DNA of 64,000 bases from Aphanomyces cochlioides (GCA_019828595.1 JAHQRK010000014.1:1488001-1552000), one strand, 5' to 3'; shown: positions 1 to 12,086, counted from the first letter of the stretch. Notes: generated by a model from the letters alone, not told the origin. Numbers and translations are program-made.

Positions 1-164
1 GTTATATTATTTAAAGAGAACTAATATTTTCGAATGTTTATAATAATATAAGCTAAATTACATTTACTGTATAACTTAATATTTTGCATTTTTTCTTTAT
101 TTTAGATTATTAATTTAGAAAGACTTCATCCCACGTTTATGGGGTGTTTGACGAAACAATCAAA

Positions 165-177
165 CTTGCATTTCCCC
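165..177 (+). promoter_or_regulatory. Inr/FPR-like core promoter of the aminotransferase gene
   Basis: CTTGCATTTCCCC lies 17 bases before the start codon at 194. It resembles the oomycete initiator plus flanking promoter region (CATTYY followed by a pyrimidine-rich stretch). The DNA before it (1-160) is AT-rich with no gene. This is a motif match only; no transcription start is known. Confidence 0.35.
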
Positions 178-193
178 CTGTGAATCGATCAAG

Positions 194-1762
194 ATGACGG
201 TCACGGAGAAGAAGACGCTATGCATGAACCCAGGACCGATTGCATTTGAGCAAGAAGTGCTTGAAGCGTTTGCCCACGAAGGTATTTCGCACGTCGACCC
301 CTATTTCATCGATGTCTTTGGAAATACGCTCGAAAACATGCGCAAGGTAATTGAGTGTGTGAGATCTTGAGCACTCGTTTGATCACAATTTAGGTTTTCT
401 TGGCCCAAGATGGGCAGCCTCTTGTTGTGACGGGTTCGGGCACTTTAGGTTGGGACATGGTTGCGTCCAATCTGTTGGAGCAAGGCGACGATGTTCTTGT
501 CATTAACACAGGTAGAGACTGCAAAGAAGCTCCTTGTTGAAGATGATGAGTAGGATATTTTGGCGACCATTTTGCCGACTGTTTGACGCAATATGGTGCC
601 AACGTGACTCATTTGCGTGCACCTGTAAGCCCCATTGACCTCGTGATCCTCTTGATTGCCATGTAGGTGGGCAGACGACCTACAATTGCTGAGCTGACGA
701 AGGTCTTGTCAACTCCTTTCAAAATGGTCACGATTACCCATGTTGATACATCGACGGGTGTCCTTGCTAATGTGGCCGAGTACACAGCCACAATTCGCGC
801 AGCTCAGCCGAACGCTCTCGTTGTTGTTGACAGCGTTTGTGCTTTGGGTGGTGAAGAAATGCGCATGAAGGCATGGGACGTTGACGTTGTTCTCACGGGC
901 TCTCAAAAGTGTATTGGTGTGCCAGCAGGGCTAAGTTTGCTCGTCATCCGTCCACGTGCTCTCAAGGTCCACGAACAACTCAGCTCAACGAAGCCAAAAT
1001 ATTATTGCGACTGGACCAACTGGCTCGCTATCATGAAGAACTATGAAGCGCGTCGTCCTTCTTACTTTGCCACCCCCGCTGTGAACCATATCTTTGCTCT
1101 TAACAAGGGTATGTCCTTGAAACTGAAATTGCATAGTGACGATAATTGTGTAGCATTTGAGATCTTGCTTGCGAATGGTGGCATGGAGAAGCGCTTCGAA
1201 GAACACCGCAACCTTTCGGCGGCGATTAAAGATGCTATTAAGACTCTTGGATGTGGTTTTGTACCAGCGGAGGGCCAAGCTGCCACTACGATGACATGCG
1301 TGCGTTTCCCCAAGGGTATTTCTGGCCCTGATCTCTTGCCCAAAGTGTACACCCGTGGTGTGTCGCTCGCCGGTGGCTTGCACAAAGATATCAAGACGGA
1401 ATACTTTCGCATTGGTCACATGGGTCCAAGCACTCGCCGTTTGGACCATGCCATTCAAACCATCACTGCGATTGAAGATGCCTTGGTTGAATGCGGCTAC
1501 GCCGTGCCATCCCCTGGCAAAGCCGTGCAGGGATTGAAGACAGCCTTACAAGGAAAGATTCCCCTCGTCCCAACATCCGCTTCATCTTTGGGTTTCCACG
1601 TACGTAGATTTTATCCGTTGCTTGCATCTAACTGTGTGGGGGCACTAGAGCAAACAAGGTGATTGCGGTTGCTTGTTCCCCCTCAAGTGTCAATTCTGGA
1701 CGTTTGGCATCGTCGCGTTGTCCTTTGCGGTCGGTTTCTTGGCATCGACGCGCCGCAAGTAG
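194..1762 (+). CDS. AGXT: Alanine-glyoxylate / serine-pyruvate aminotransferase (class V, PLP), six exons, C-terminal membrane tail
   Basis: PLP-dependent class V aminotransferase that would convert glyoxylate plus alanine (or serine) to glycine plus pyruvate. Exons: 194-346, 394-511, 554-624, 667-1108, 1154-1599, 1649-1762; all five introns are 42-49 nt, GT..AG and keep frame, giving 447 residues. Visible are MNPGPI near the start, VVTGSGTLGWDM, VVVDSVCALGGE and TGSQKCIGVPAG, whose lysine (residue 195) is the expected PLP Schiff-base lysine. The last exon adds 37 residues ending in a hydrophobic stretch (about residues 426-442, FWTFGIVALSFAVGFLA) and STRRK, so the protein may be tail-anchored; there is no C-terminal SKL/KKL peroxisomal signal. 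Without the last splice the frame ends at 1662. Human AGT is 392 residues. Catalytic assignment is firm; tail and location are inferred. Confidence 0.93.
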
Positions 1763-2941
1763 ACCACCCTTTGGATGCAGGAATGTCCAATCAAGTATGT
1801 CATCCACACGCTCCACTAATGCAGCTACAAATGTATACACTCGTTTGTCTATTACGTTGGATCTTTTGGAAACATAGAGAAGTGAATTCAATGTAGCGTG
1901 CGAAGTTTCGCCAGCTACTACGTACTTGTATATTGATAACGAGGGCGGACATCAAGATCTGTCCATGTGCTTGGTCCTTTTTGTTCGTTGCTCTTCGGCG
2001 ATGCGAGACGAAAATCCATTTTCTCTGTGCTGGACAATGCAATAGTCAACACATGCAGCTTCTAGACCCTGGCCAATCATTCACGTCGTCATCCGTCTCC
2101 CACACGTGGTGAATTCGTAATCTTGTGGTGGCATGTCGACATTCCATCTTGTCCGTGGCTGCTCTGTCGTCGGAACGACTCGTATTGCCTCCTGCTGACT
2201 CGACCGATTGAAACGCTTGGATGCTTTGGACATCGGCATGGAATCCACGGCGACGCGTCCGTCGGCATGCGAGTCGTTCGGAAGCATCTTCTCAAGAAAT
2301 GCGTCGACTGACCTCGTTTGATTGGTTCCCCGCCACCGTCTGGCCATTGGACTCTTCGATGTGGTACATGGACGTCATGCTTTGGGTCAGGCCCTTTTGT
2401 CGCAATCAACTCGATTTCAACGCGAAACTATATCGAGAATCTAAAATGCATATTTCGTTACCGAAATTATAGTTAATCACTCCGTCACAACCACCTTACA
2501 CTTGATTAAAGTATGGGAATGTCATTCAAAAATATGCTATATATATTGTGACATAGATTACGTGAAGAACATGTCTCGTGTCCATTTCACAAAATTTAAA
2601 AAAATATCAAGATATTTGTATGTTGAGTGTATTTTATTGTCTTGTTCACGACGCCCGATGATGGTTTGATTGCCGAGCAAGTTTTCGGAGCATAATCACA
2701 AACTTCAAACCGGTGGAAATTTTATTTGGGAAATGATTTTTATCTTGACATTTGTATACTTCCGTGACAAATCGGATTATAAGTACCAATGATTATGATT
2801 TTGAGCAATATCGTATTATCCACGACACACTCGAGCTCGCGGAAGCAATCATCAGTTTACGAATCCCGACGACGTCTATTGTTTCGATCGGCCTCCGACG
2901 TACGAACGCGGCGCCGCCATCACTTATTTGGATATAAATAC
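1763..2941. other. Intergenic, no gene recognised
   Basis: Short open frames occur on both strands near 2080-2470, but none looks like a known protein and they overlap each other. The part from 2480 to 2760 is AT-rich. An upstream exon of the next gene could lie near 2790-2940, because its frame stays open back to 2789. Confidence 0.5.
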
Positions 2942-4195
2942 ATGTATAACACAGAAGAGAGCAACGTGGCTCGACCGATATGGAAAAACTGCACTTTCAC
3001 GAAAGCGCCAACGCGGCGAATCGACGACCAAGACAGCGAGGGGTACTCGAGCGAAATGTGCGCGCTTGCCAAAGAAGTCGCGGACCTCCAAGCCAGACTG
3101 AACGATATCTCAAAGAATACCACCACGCTCTGCAAGCGAAAATGGTGCTGGTCAGACGTTGCAGCATCCCAAAGGCAGGATGTCGAAGACGGCTACCACG
3201 AACAGAAGCGACTCAAATTGGCCGTGGACGAACACATGGACCTCATTGCGTCTCTCCAGGAAGTCATGAAGACCACACAACGAGTAAGATTGCAAGATAC
3301 GCCACTACACCGGTTGCTCATGCGATGTGTGTAGATTAACTTGGAAGAATGGCGATGCAACCGACTTCCACAAGACGAAGCTGCGTGGAAAGCAGGCATT
3401 CTCAACATGCTCACTCGTGACTACGAGCGCCTCGATACAATGCTCGTGCGGAATGGCTTGGTGGATGTCTCGACAAACTTGTGCAAAACAGTCGTCCGCC
3501 GAGACTGTAGGGGCTCCGTCGCTTCCATCGACAAAGTGACGCACCTCCGGTTGCAAGTCACAACTTTTGACGACATTGTAAAGATCATGAACGCGCTCAT
3601 CATGACTGAACGTGGCCGCGAATGTCTCGTCAAGGGAACCAAATGGGACACGCTCCAACTGCTTGAGCGAATGGAGCAGGACTCGATGTACATGAAATGC
3701 AAAGCCAAGTGCGCAGCCGGCGCGATCCAATGGCTCGAAGGTCAAGTTGCCATCAAGCGCTTTGTCGAGCCGAATCGAGTTGTATTTGTTGTTCGATCTG
3801 TCCTCGAAGACGCCCGTCATCCTGTGGCTCAAGGAGAATGCTACCCCCACGACGAAGTCGGCTGGTTTGTCGTGGAGCGGAAAGCTTGCATGTGTTCCGT
3901 CAAGAGCATTGTCTCATGCACGCCGAGTCCGCCCAAGGATACATGCCATGTAGTCGCTCGTTGCATCCAAAACGCGTCCGACAGTGTCCAGAAATGGTTC
4001 CGCTCGTGCGTCAATGTCTATCGCCAGCAGAACCGATCCGTGACGGAGCTCTTGGTGCACGCTCTCGCTCAACGCTTTCGTCCTTTGGTCCAGCCTTTGC
4101 TGGCGACTACCAACACAGAACCCGACGTGGCGGCGGCAGATCCATCGTCGTCGTCCACGCCAAGTCCAACCAACACTTCAATAATTTCCACCTAA
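2942..4195 (+). CDS. START-like / coiled-coil protein of an oomycete-expanded family
   Basis: Two exons, 2942-3283 and 3335-4195, separated by a 51-nt intron (GTAAGA..TGTAG, phase 0), give 400 residues. The start ATG at 2942 is the first methionine with plausible context; the frame is open further upstream. Residues of about 40-110 form a charged heptad-like coiled coil (ALAKEVADLQARLND and on). The second exon has the compact globular pattern of the START-like domains that follow a coiled coil in many oomycete proteins, then a Ser/Thr/Pro-rich tail. No catalytic residue is apparent. It lies convergent to a second gene of similar architecture at 4272-5459. Exact function unknown; family placement rests on architecture recalled from oomycete proteomes, not on a search. 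Confidence 0.6.
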
Positions 4196-4271
4196 GTTAT
4201 CATTCCCCTCTGCCTCCATTCTTGCACACAAGTTGATGATGTTACATGGACTTAGACAAGCACAACAAAGC

Positions 4272-5459
4272 TTACAAGCATTCAACCTTCATGGTTGAGA
4301 CGATCAAATTGCCAAGGACAGTCGCGACTTCTTCCTTGACAGTCACAAGTTGACAAATCATTCGACTAAGGGACGCAGGCGTCGGTGGCCACGTCTCGGC
4401 GCAGCCTCCACGCTCCTTTTCCACTTGACCAAAGGCATACTCGACGCAGGTGTTCTCCGACGTGGCATCCACGACACTCCTACACACAAACATGAGCCAA
4501 AAAACACAGAATCGATCAAGCTGTACCAGGAAACGTGGCTGATGTCTTCCGCGAGGGGCTCCCACGAATAATGCCCATTGCTGAATGGAATCGCTCGCGA
4601 GATGAAGACAGTCCGGGACGCTGTTGGGTGGAAGCGCTTGATCACGAACTGCGTCGTCGGCCAGTCGAAGCGATACTTGTACTCGACATGAATCGTGTCT
4701 GAATCCAAGACTTGGATGAGCTAAGAGCACGGTAGGCAAGAGGTTCTGTCATGCTGGGCGTACCTTGATCTCAAGCAAGTCCAAGTTGAGGGGCATGAGT
4801 TTGATGAATGCATTCCAGTGGATATTCGAGTAATCCTCCATCGAGAAGGGGAGCACGGTCGTTTGCGCGTACTCGAGCTCGACGAGGTTGTCGATGACGA
4901 TTCGACCGTTGGTTTGGAGAGCATTGGAGCCGCAGACGCCAAACTTGTCGAATAGATTGGGTAGACGGGCGTAGTCGTAATCCAACGCGTGGTGGATGTC
5001 ATGATAGGACAGGCCTGGGCTTGTAACGTGGAAGCAAGTATCCTCTACCCACTTGAATGAGCAGGTTAGAACGGTGTCATGGTGAGACGAGCGTACTGAA
5101 ACGGGCGGCGAGATATCTTGAGAGCACAAGTCGCTTTGAAGAGCTTGTATGTACACTTGGTTTTGCGCCGTGGCTTCATGGAGATGTCGATTGAGTGCGA
5201 GGAGTCCCCCAAGCGACTTGGATCGTCTCGAGGCAAATTCTTGTCTTCGACGAAGTTGCTCGTTGAGTTGGTTGACTTCAGCTCGCAGGGCTTGGATCTT
5301 GCGGAAAGGAGTAATGCGGAATCGTTTCTTCTTCGTCAAGGGTTTGCAGGGACCCACACGGTGACGGGGAGACATCTTGGGTTGTAGAACAGCCAGGACA
5401 TCCTGGAACATAGCTTCATCGTCGTCGATGTTGAATACAAGGGACGGGCCGCTTGTCAT
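4272..5459 (-). CDS. bZIP-like coiled-coil plus START-like domain protein
   Basis: Minus-strand gene with exons 5459-4764, 4720-4527 and 4479-4272; introns of 43 nt (GTACGC..TTAG) and 47 nt (GTACAG..GTAG) keep frame, total 365 residues. The start at 5459 (MTSGPSLVFNIDDDEAMF) is preferred over the longer open frame because the upstream part reads like UTR. Residues of about 40-75 carry a basic run (LTKKKRFRITPFRK) followed by a leucine heptad region (ALRAEVNQLNEQLRRRQ), a bZIP-like layout; the rest resembles the START-like half of oomycete bZIP/START proteins. A further small intron near 5100-5055 (CTAAC branch-like sequence, 45 nt) is possible. The first about 67 nt of CDS plus upstream DNA is duplicated at 9668. 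A DNA-binding or lipid-binding role is inference. Confidence 0.6.
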
Positions 5460-6241
5460 GTTGGGGGGAAATTGCAAAGTAAATCGTACGGCACAACATC
5501 GCCCTTTCGTAGCGCTTGGAAAAATATCGGGTCGACAAGCAGTGGTCAGCTCTAGCCACAGGAGGCAAGCGAGTCCAACTCTGCCGACGTGCAATGCGTC
5601 TTGGCGACTTACAGAGCATCGCGTGTGACGAAAGAGATATAGGCGCCAGTCCAGGTCGCGGTGATTTCACGATTCAGTCGTCACATGAGACACGTGACCA
5701 ATCTGCCGTTTGTACTGCTGGACGAGTCGACGATCGTGACTCGAATGTATGGTGGAGGAAACGAGATGAAACATTACAATCGCCTCCCATCAGATGGACG
5801 CCATGCGGCACACGCGTTTGAATCATTGTGTGGATAGGAATGTGTCACGCGTCTCGATCTTCTCAAGCTTTGAAGCGACGGCTTGTTCCAGCATGCGCTT
5901 GCTGGATGCGTTGGTTTGTATGGAATAGTCACGACAAGTCAAAGCAGAAACCAACTCTTTCGAGAAGCTTACGAAACAAGATGGAGCGAGGTGGAGGACC
6001 AGGTTCAAATGCGAGATAACATGAAAAAGACTTGTTCGCTACCTTCGTGACTTGCGCCACAACGTCCTCTCAAGGTACAACGTCGTGTCATGTGTACGAA
6101 GGCAGCGAGGATTCAATGTATCGATTGACGCCAGGACGACGTTTGACGCTGGCAGTCGATAGAGCCTCTGCACTCACTTTGCATTGCATTGTATTCTTCA
6201 GTATGACGGCAACTGGGAGGTGTTCCTTGCCGTCTCCGACG
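5393..6241. repeat. Segmental duplication, copy 1 (849 bp)
   Basis: This segment is repeated in the same orientation at 9668-10516 (constant offset 4275) with almost no differences: open frames of 101, 84, 63 and 61 codons translate identically in both copies. It holds the first codons and the upstream region of the bZIP/START-like gene on the minus strand, then non-coding DNA. Apart from the START-gene 5' end, 5460-6399 contains no recognisable gene. Confidence 0.9.
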
Positions 6242-6399
6242 TTAGAGCTGAGCTAGTTGAGTTGTTTGGTGACCATGGGAGGTTGCTCAACTGTTGCGTT
6301 CCCATGGCAAGGATGTACAGACATGAGCCATGCTCAGTTCAAGCTGTTGAGCTCGATGAAAGCCATTGTCCAGTCTTGCACGTCTAGCTCTGTAGGCTG

Positions 6400-8580
6400 T
6401 CACAAATGGAGCATCATATAGTTGTGGTAGGGAAAGTAGGTGCATCTTCGAACGTGAACCAGAGCTGACAATTCGTCAACAACCGATAGTTCATCGTCCC
6501 GTGGATTGACATGGTGCGCCGCCGTGGAAGCCAAAGATAACGAGTCGATCATGATATCAAGGATTCGTCGCTTCATGGCGGAGAAGTCCTTTTGCCAACG
6601 TGAGTCCGACCGATATCATTCCTTGACAAGATAGTGGCATGTGAAACAAGTGGCAGCATCGAAACACAGTCAAGGACAACTTTGTCCAGCCACCGACGCA
6701 TGTCCAATGAAAGCGAATGATCGCATACGCAAATGAGCTCAAGGAGGAGCCCATGGATCATCCTCATGGTGAGTCGAAGCTCTCTCTCCAATGTGGACAC
6801 AACGTCATCTCGTCTATCTAAACAACGAACATGAGCACCTCGATGGACAAACGTTGGACACCGATATTCGTTCTTTCCTGCTCACTGAGACGACAATCTT
6901 CTCTGACCAGCTCCTCCAAAGGCATTGGCATTGAAACGACGCGCCTCCTTTCCACCTTTCTCTCAACTGCACGATGTGGGAATGGTGGACGAAAGATGGA
7001 ATTAAAGACAACATGACCACAGTACATCGTGGCTGGCTTGCTCCGAATGCTCGCGCAGTTGAAGCAAGGCATTGCTCCGGTTGTCGTCACTCTTGCACGA
7101 CCACTCGGCGGCCTCTTCAGCCCAACGCTGCAAGAGTTCACCGTCCTCCATGGAGAAGATGACGAACCAATTCCATCGGACTCTTCGCTTTAATTCTCGT
7201 CTCGTCAAGAGAGCTTCCTTGGTGGCTTCAAGGGATTGAATGGCAGCTCTGGCTTGCTTTTGCTTGAGTTTGACTTGCTCAGCATGTGCCATGCGCTTCC
7301 ATGTCTTCTTTGGCGACAATTTGGGACGCTGGCGGCTCTTGCAGTGGCAACAACATGGGTTCGAGCTGATATCATCCATGCGTCTGTCCGCGGTGGTGAC
7401 TTTTAAATAATGATAACACAATGCCGAGCTGCGAGAATTGCTCACGCCATGTCTACAGAAGCGGCATCTCTTGTTCGTGGAGATTAAAACTCTCCACGGT
7501 ACGACGACCCCTCTCAACTTGACTTTCATATACGCGTAATGACGAGCTGGCTGGAATCAACCCGCGATCCGATTCGGAAGAGCAAGTCAAGCAGCACATT
7601 GCATAGTCGAAAGCCTGGCGGTCATTGCGAATCTCCCGCGTGGTGTAAAGGGAAGATTCCCCAGTGATGGTGAATGCGTGGCCACAGGTTTCTCGGAGGA
7701 AGACAAGTCACGCAAGTCTTTCCAGTGGGTGCATTCACTTCAATCGCCACGTCAACAAGTGGGACCCGCCTTCGTCAGGTCACGCGTTCTTTGCAGCCGA
7801 CCAGCTTGGCCGAACAACATGGATCGACAAGTGCAGGTCGCGGCACGTCTGGGTCAACACAGTCGCGACTTGCGCTATCTCACGACTGCAATGTTGAGTC
7901 TCTCTGGACAGTGAGCCATTTGGACTTTGTCATTAAGATGGAAATCCCGTGGCTCTTTCTCTGCGAGAAGACTATTCATCGAGAGAGAGAGAGAGCTGCG
8001 ACCAAGACGGGGTCGCGCTACCTGGCTTTCCCTGCCCATCCACCTTGCTTCTCTGTCAAGTTCATTGAAGTTTTCTGGCGTTGACTGAAGCAACGAGCTG
8101 ATTTCCTAGTACAGTGCATGGTACCGTAGTCAACAAGTCGAGTTGTCTCTCCCCATTAGGGCTTGGGATGATTGGCTGCTCCATGCGTTGCGATGGGAGA
8201 TGAGACTGCGCTCTTTGCGATTTTGTGATGCTGTCTTGACGAGGTCTCATTGCACAGATCGAGAGAGCACTGCGGCGCTCCATCGTCGCCGCGATCTCCG
8301 TCGAGAACCAAGTCATCTCTTCCCTGCCATGCTCCTGAAGAGCCTTCTCATGGATTGAAAGATTCCTCTGCACCGCGCGATCGACAGCGAGTGGACTGCC
8401 CATTAGTTCAAAGTTGTAGAAGATGCGCGCGTCGTGGCGAGACCCCCCCAATGGATACGTTTGCCATCTCTCCCTCAAGATACGGCCGTGTCAATCGTTG
8501 AAGCGCACATTCCCCGCCAAGTTTGTAAAATATCGAATCTCAACAGAGGCGTCGAGTCATGAGGATGAACGTCACGTCGT
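6400..8580 (-). pseudogene. Decayed coiled-coil gene family, copy A1
   Basis: Minus-strand, multi-exon-looking gene remnant. The best part is the open frame 7529-7002, with a Cys-rich start and the basic coiled coil RQRPKLSPKKTWKRMAHAEQ (encoded near 7330-7270) and following heptads. Downstream pieces stay open (DDVVSTLERELRLTMRMIHG near 6805, then a last piece ending with a stop at 6402-6400), but frame changes between them cannot all be explained by introns. The 5' side (8478-8062) matches copy A2. The same gene recurs at 15806-18350 and 30010-32170. The architecture (basic coiled coil followed by a variable domain) resembles oomycete bZIP/START-like proteins; function unknown. Compared with A2, copy A1 lacks about 470 bp near 7505. 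Confidence 0.5.
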
Positions 8581-8584
8581 GAAC

Positions 8585-9370
8585 TATCGCACCGAGAAGA
8601 CAGCGAGACGAATGCGCCTTGCATGAACGACCTATATCTCCGTCCTTGAGATGCCCATGGCGGTACAGTACCTTGTGCTTGGCGATATCGTTCTCAATGT
8701 GGCCTTCACCGTGTCATGGGCTAGCTGAAGGAAGAGCATCTCATGGGAGATCTTCTAGTGGCCAACCGAGCTTTCTGATTTGTTCGTCCATGTTCGCTTG
8801 ATTCCAGCTCGGAGAACTTTGTCCCTTGGATGTCATCTTGGTGCATGCAACGTTGTTCCGTGTAGGCTAAACATTCGCCAGCACCAGTGTGTCGCTGTTG
8901 TCACGGTGGCATGGGACTCGAAATCCCACGCAGACGGCATAGAAGAGAGCTATGGCCATTCTCTTGACGACATGGATGGTATCTTGTACAAAGACACCCT
9001 GTTGTCACTGTGGAAACATGTCGACGAGGGAACTCGCTCGTCGCAAGACATGCCAAACCCTCCAAGACTCCCAAGACAATCAACGCAAGCACGAGCTGTG
9101 ATAGTGTGTGTCATGACAGCTTCCTTGTTCTCCGACGCCGCCAACAGACCTAGCTTGTCGCCTTGTCAATTCTTCTACCATGCCGAGAGTACATTCGTGA
9201 GCGATTCGAGCCAACGTCCGTCTCCATCCATTCCGAATGGTGCACAACCATTGCGTGCTTCAATGGACGCGCGCTATGGAATCCGGCCAAGCCAGTGGCT
9301 GCATCAAGCGCTTGTTCCAACGAGGCGAGAACGAGCATGGTAGGGTAGATACAAAAGAAAGCGCAATTGC
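8585..9370 (-). pseudogene. 3' part of a further copy of the coiled-coil family
   Basis: The stretch 8560-9000 aligns by eye with 30040-30480, the 3' part of copy A3, with shared blocks such as gatttgttcgtccatgttcg and gtgtaggctaaacattcgcc. It lies upstream of copy A1 in the same orientation, as expected of a tandem gene array, but no frame stays open for long. Beyond about 9010 the similarity fades and the copy is cut by the dioxygenase-gene fragment. Confidence 0.4.
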
Positions 9371-9377
9371 CTGGCGA

Positions 9378-9656
9378 TGCCAATCAAAGTCCTCACAAGT
9401 TTGAAATGTCTTCCCATGGATCTCGCGAAGAAGTCTCCGAGAAATGCGTGGTGGAAGCAGATGCCTCAGCAGCTCTCATGGCAAACGCAGTCACTTAAAC
9501 TTAATTCTGGCTTGACTGACGAAGGCTGCCCAAGTCGATGATTGAAAGTGACGCGGATGAACAAATTGGTCACCAGGTAAACATTCGCCACTGAAACCTA
9601 GTCAACACCAGACATCATGCTCACTGCGTTGAGACTCCGCTATCGTCTCCATGCGG
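9378..9656 (+). pseudogene. Degenerate fragment of the 2OG-dioxygenase gene (5' end)
   Basis: The stretch resembles 39622-39990, the promoter and first about 90 codons of the intact dioxygenase gene. Shared blocks include gccaatcaaa before the start, attgaaagygaygcrga inside, and the exact ctccgctatcgtctccat at its end. It has stops and indels and no open frame. It abuts the duplicated START-gene 5' segment at 9668, so 5' ends of two unrelated host genes are joined here. Confidence 0.6.
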
Positions 9657-9667
9657 TTATAGAATGA

Positions 9668-10516
9668 CCAGGACATCCTGGAACATAGCTTCATCGTCGT
9701 CGATGTTGAATACAAGGGACGGGCCGCTTGTCATGTTGGGGGGAAATTGCAAAGTAAATCGTACGGCACAACATCGCCCTTTCGTAGCGCTTGGAAAAAT
9801 ATCGGGTCGACAAGCAGTGGTCAGCTCTAGCCACAGGAGGCAAGCGAGTCCAACTCTGCCGACGTGCAATGCGTCTTGGCGACTTACAGAGCATCGCGTG
9901 TGACGAAAGAGATATAGGCGCCAGTCCAGGTCGCGGTGATTTCACGATTCAGTCGTCACATGAGACACGTGACCAATCTGCCGTTTGTACTGCTGGACGA
10001 GTCGACGATCGTGACTCGAATGTATGGTGGAGGAAACGAGATGAAACATTACAATCGCCTCCCATCAGATGGACGCCATGCGGCACACGCGTTTGAATCA
10101 TTGTGTGGATAGGAATGTGTCACGCGTCTCGATCTTCTCAAGCTTTGAAGCGACGGCTTGTTCCAGCATGCGCTTGCTGGATGCGTTGGTTTGTATGGAA
10201 TAGTCACGACAAGTCAAAGCAGAAACCAACTCTTTCGAGAAGCTTACGAAACAAGATGGAGCGAGGTGGAGGACCAGGTTCAAATGCGAGATAACATGAA
10301 AAAGACTTGTTCGCTACCTTCGTGACTTGCGCCACAACGTCCTCTCAAGGTACAACGTCGTGTCATGTGTACGAAGGCAGCGAGGATTCAATGTATCGAT
10401 TGACGCCAGGACGACGTTTGACGCTGGCAGTCGATAGAGCCTCTGCACTCACTTTGCATTGCATTGTATTCTTCAGTATGACGGCAACTGGGAGGTGTTC
10501 CTTCCCGTCTCCGACG
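9668..10516. repeat. Segmental duplication, copy 2 (849 bp)
   Basis: Near-perfect copy of 5393-6241. The START-like gene is truncated here: only its first about 22 codons follow the ATG before the breakpoint at 9668. Homology ends at about 10516, where the left arm of an inverted repeat continues. Confidence 0.9.
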
Positions 10517-10740
10517 CTTGAGCACAGCTCAGTTTGACCTGATTGGCTCGATGAAAGCAGCCATGGTCAATGGTGCTTGCTGGGCGTACAGATAACGCCG
10601 GAAAAACTGGACACAGTACATCAGATATTTATTTAGGGCCCGTCTGGATACACATTAAAAAATATTGTGATAATTCGTTATTGAGTACTAGTACTACCGG
10701 TAGTATTCTGCATTTTGGGAAAAGAATACGGATTATATTG

Positions 10741-11318
10741 ACTTGTTATCGGAATTTGCTGAGAGGAATCTCGGCTTGTAAATTTTGACCAATTATTTTA
10801 TTGAATACGTTTGATTGGACAAATGTAATCGACTTTGTGATTTTCAGAGTTGTCGCCAAGCCACCTCCGGCTGCAAATAGCAAAAGAGTTCGTAGCGCTC
10901 ATGCAATACGCATGGCGTTTAATATCATTATGTAGCTAGACTTTCAAGTGATGACAACGACAGAGATGAACGTTTGCTTTGCCCAGATCATACATAATGC
11001 GTAGTAAAAGTTTAATGTCTCACTAATCTACAACTCCCTCTGAACATGACATTTGCAAGAATGATCATGCTGATTTCAAATCTCGTGTACAAGACACAGT
11101 TTGAGACAGTCGTGGCGCGATACTGTCAAAGCGTGCCTTGTTTTCACAGCAGAGCAATAGAAGTTTCATACATAGACATCATTTTATATCCTGTTATCAT
11201 TTGAACAGACGATACAAATGAAATTCCAAACTATAGCTTCAAACTGGAGTTAGTGCTCACAGTATTTGCACTTTTCAGCTACAATGGGTCAACATGATGG
11301 AGGCTTTCTCGGCTTAGC
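10741..11318. repeat. 578-bp dispersed repeat, copy 1
   Basis: Almost identical to 18638-19215 (offset 7897). On the minus strand it carries the last about 23 codons of the unknown protein described at 19147-19369; this copy has a TGA where the other has a tryptophan codon. The right breakpoint at 11318 is fused directly to the transposase reading frame. Confidence 0.85.
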
Positions 11319-11324
11319 AGCCTA

Positions 11325-11891
11325 AATGGATTTGATGGCAAAATTGGGATTTGGCCGTTTGTCAAGCTTATGGCCGCCAAGAGGAGTAGCAAGAACCGCA
11401 AAAAAGGAACGAATGAAATGGTCCCTGAAAATGTCGACTCAGCAAACTATGCCCGCATGATTTTGGACAACGTGATACCAGCAATTCAAGCCAAATTCCC
11501 GTCGACTTATGGTGGAAGCACCATACTCCTGCAGCATGATAATGCTGGGCCTCATCGCTCTTTGACAACGAGAATGCTGCAGATGCATGGTGTTTCCAAC
11601 ATTGAAGTAACGACGCAACCACCGAACAGTCCCGACTATAATGTTCTTGACCTTGGATATTTCAATTCAATCCAAAGCTTGCAACAGAAAAAGTGCTGCA
11701 AGGACATCCCAAGTTTGATTGACGCTGTTAAGCAGTCTTTTGAAGAATTGCCATTTGATACGCTGTCAAGAACTTTTATCACACTTCAAAAGGTAATGGA
11801 GACGTGCATGGGAAGAGCTGGTGACAACGATTATGAAATGCCACACATGAACAAGAACAGCACAAAATCCATCTCGCAAATTTCAACGTGA
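11325..11891 (+). pseudogene. Tc1/mariner-like transposase, C-terminal part
   Basis: DDE-type cut-and-paste transposase fragment. The frame opens at 11325 (NGFDGKIGIWPF) without a start codon, runs through the basic AAKRSSKNRKKGT block, then HDNAGPH (second catalytic Asp) and QPPNSPDYNVLDLGYFNS (third acidic position). The two aspartates DN and LD are 36 residues apart by direct count. The catalytic N-terminal half and DNA-binding domain are missing, replaced by the 578-bp repeat that ends at 11318. It cannot make an active enzyme. Confidence 0.8.
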
Positions 11892-12086
11892 AGTGTGATC
11901 ATGCCATCTACAACAAGGCAAAAGGGCTCTTGAATACCTTAGATGAGTTGTGAATTAAATTGCATTAAAATATTCGATTGATATATAAGGTCTCAAAATC
12001 CTATACAAACTTCAAGTCACATTTTTGAAGATGGCATACTTTACTCAAGTGAAATAAATGTGACTGGAAATATGGACCAGAGTAGT

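Noticed and set aside
985..1458. 157-codon minus-strand frame in the aminotransferase gene
   Set aside because: Lies opposite well-supported exons and an intron; no family resemblance.
2081..2409. Possible minus-strand gene downstream of the aminotransferase
   Set aside because: Two overlapping frames, no splice-consistent extension, no recognisable motif.
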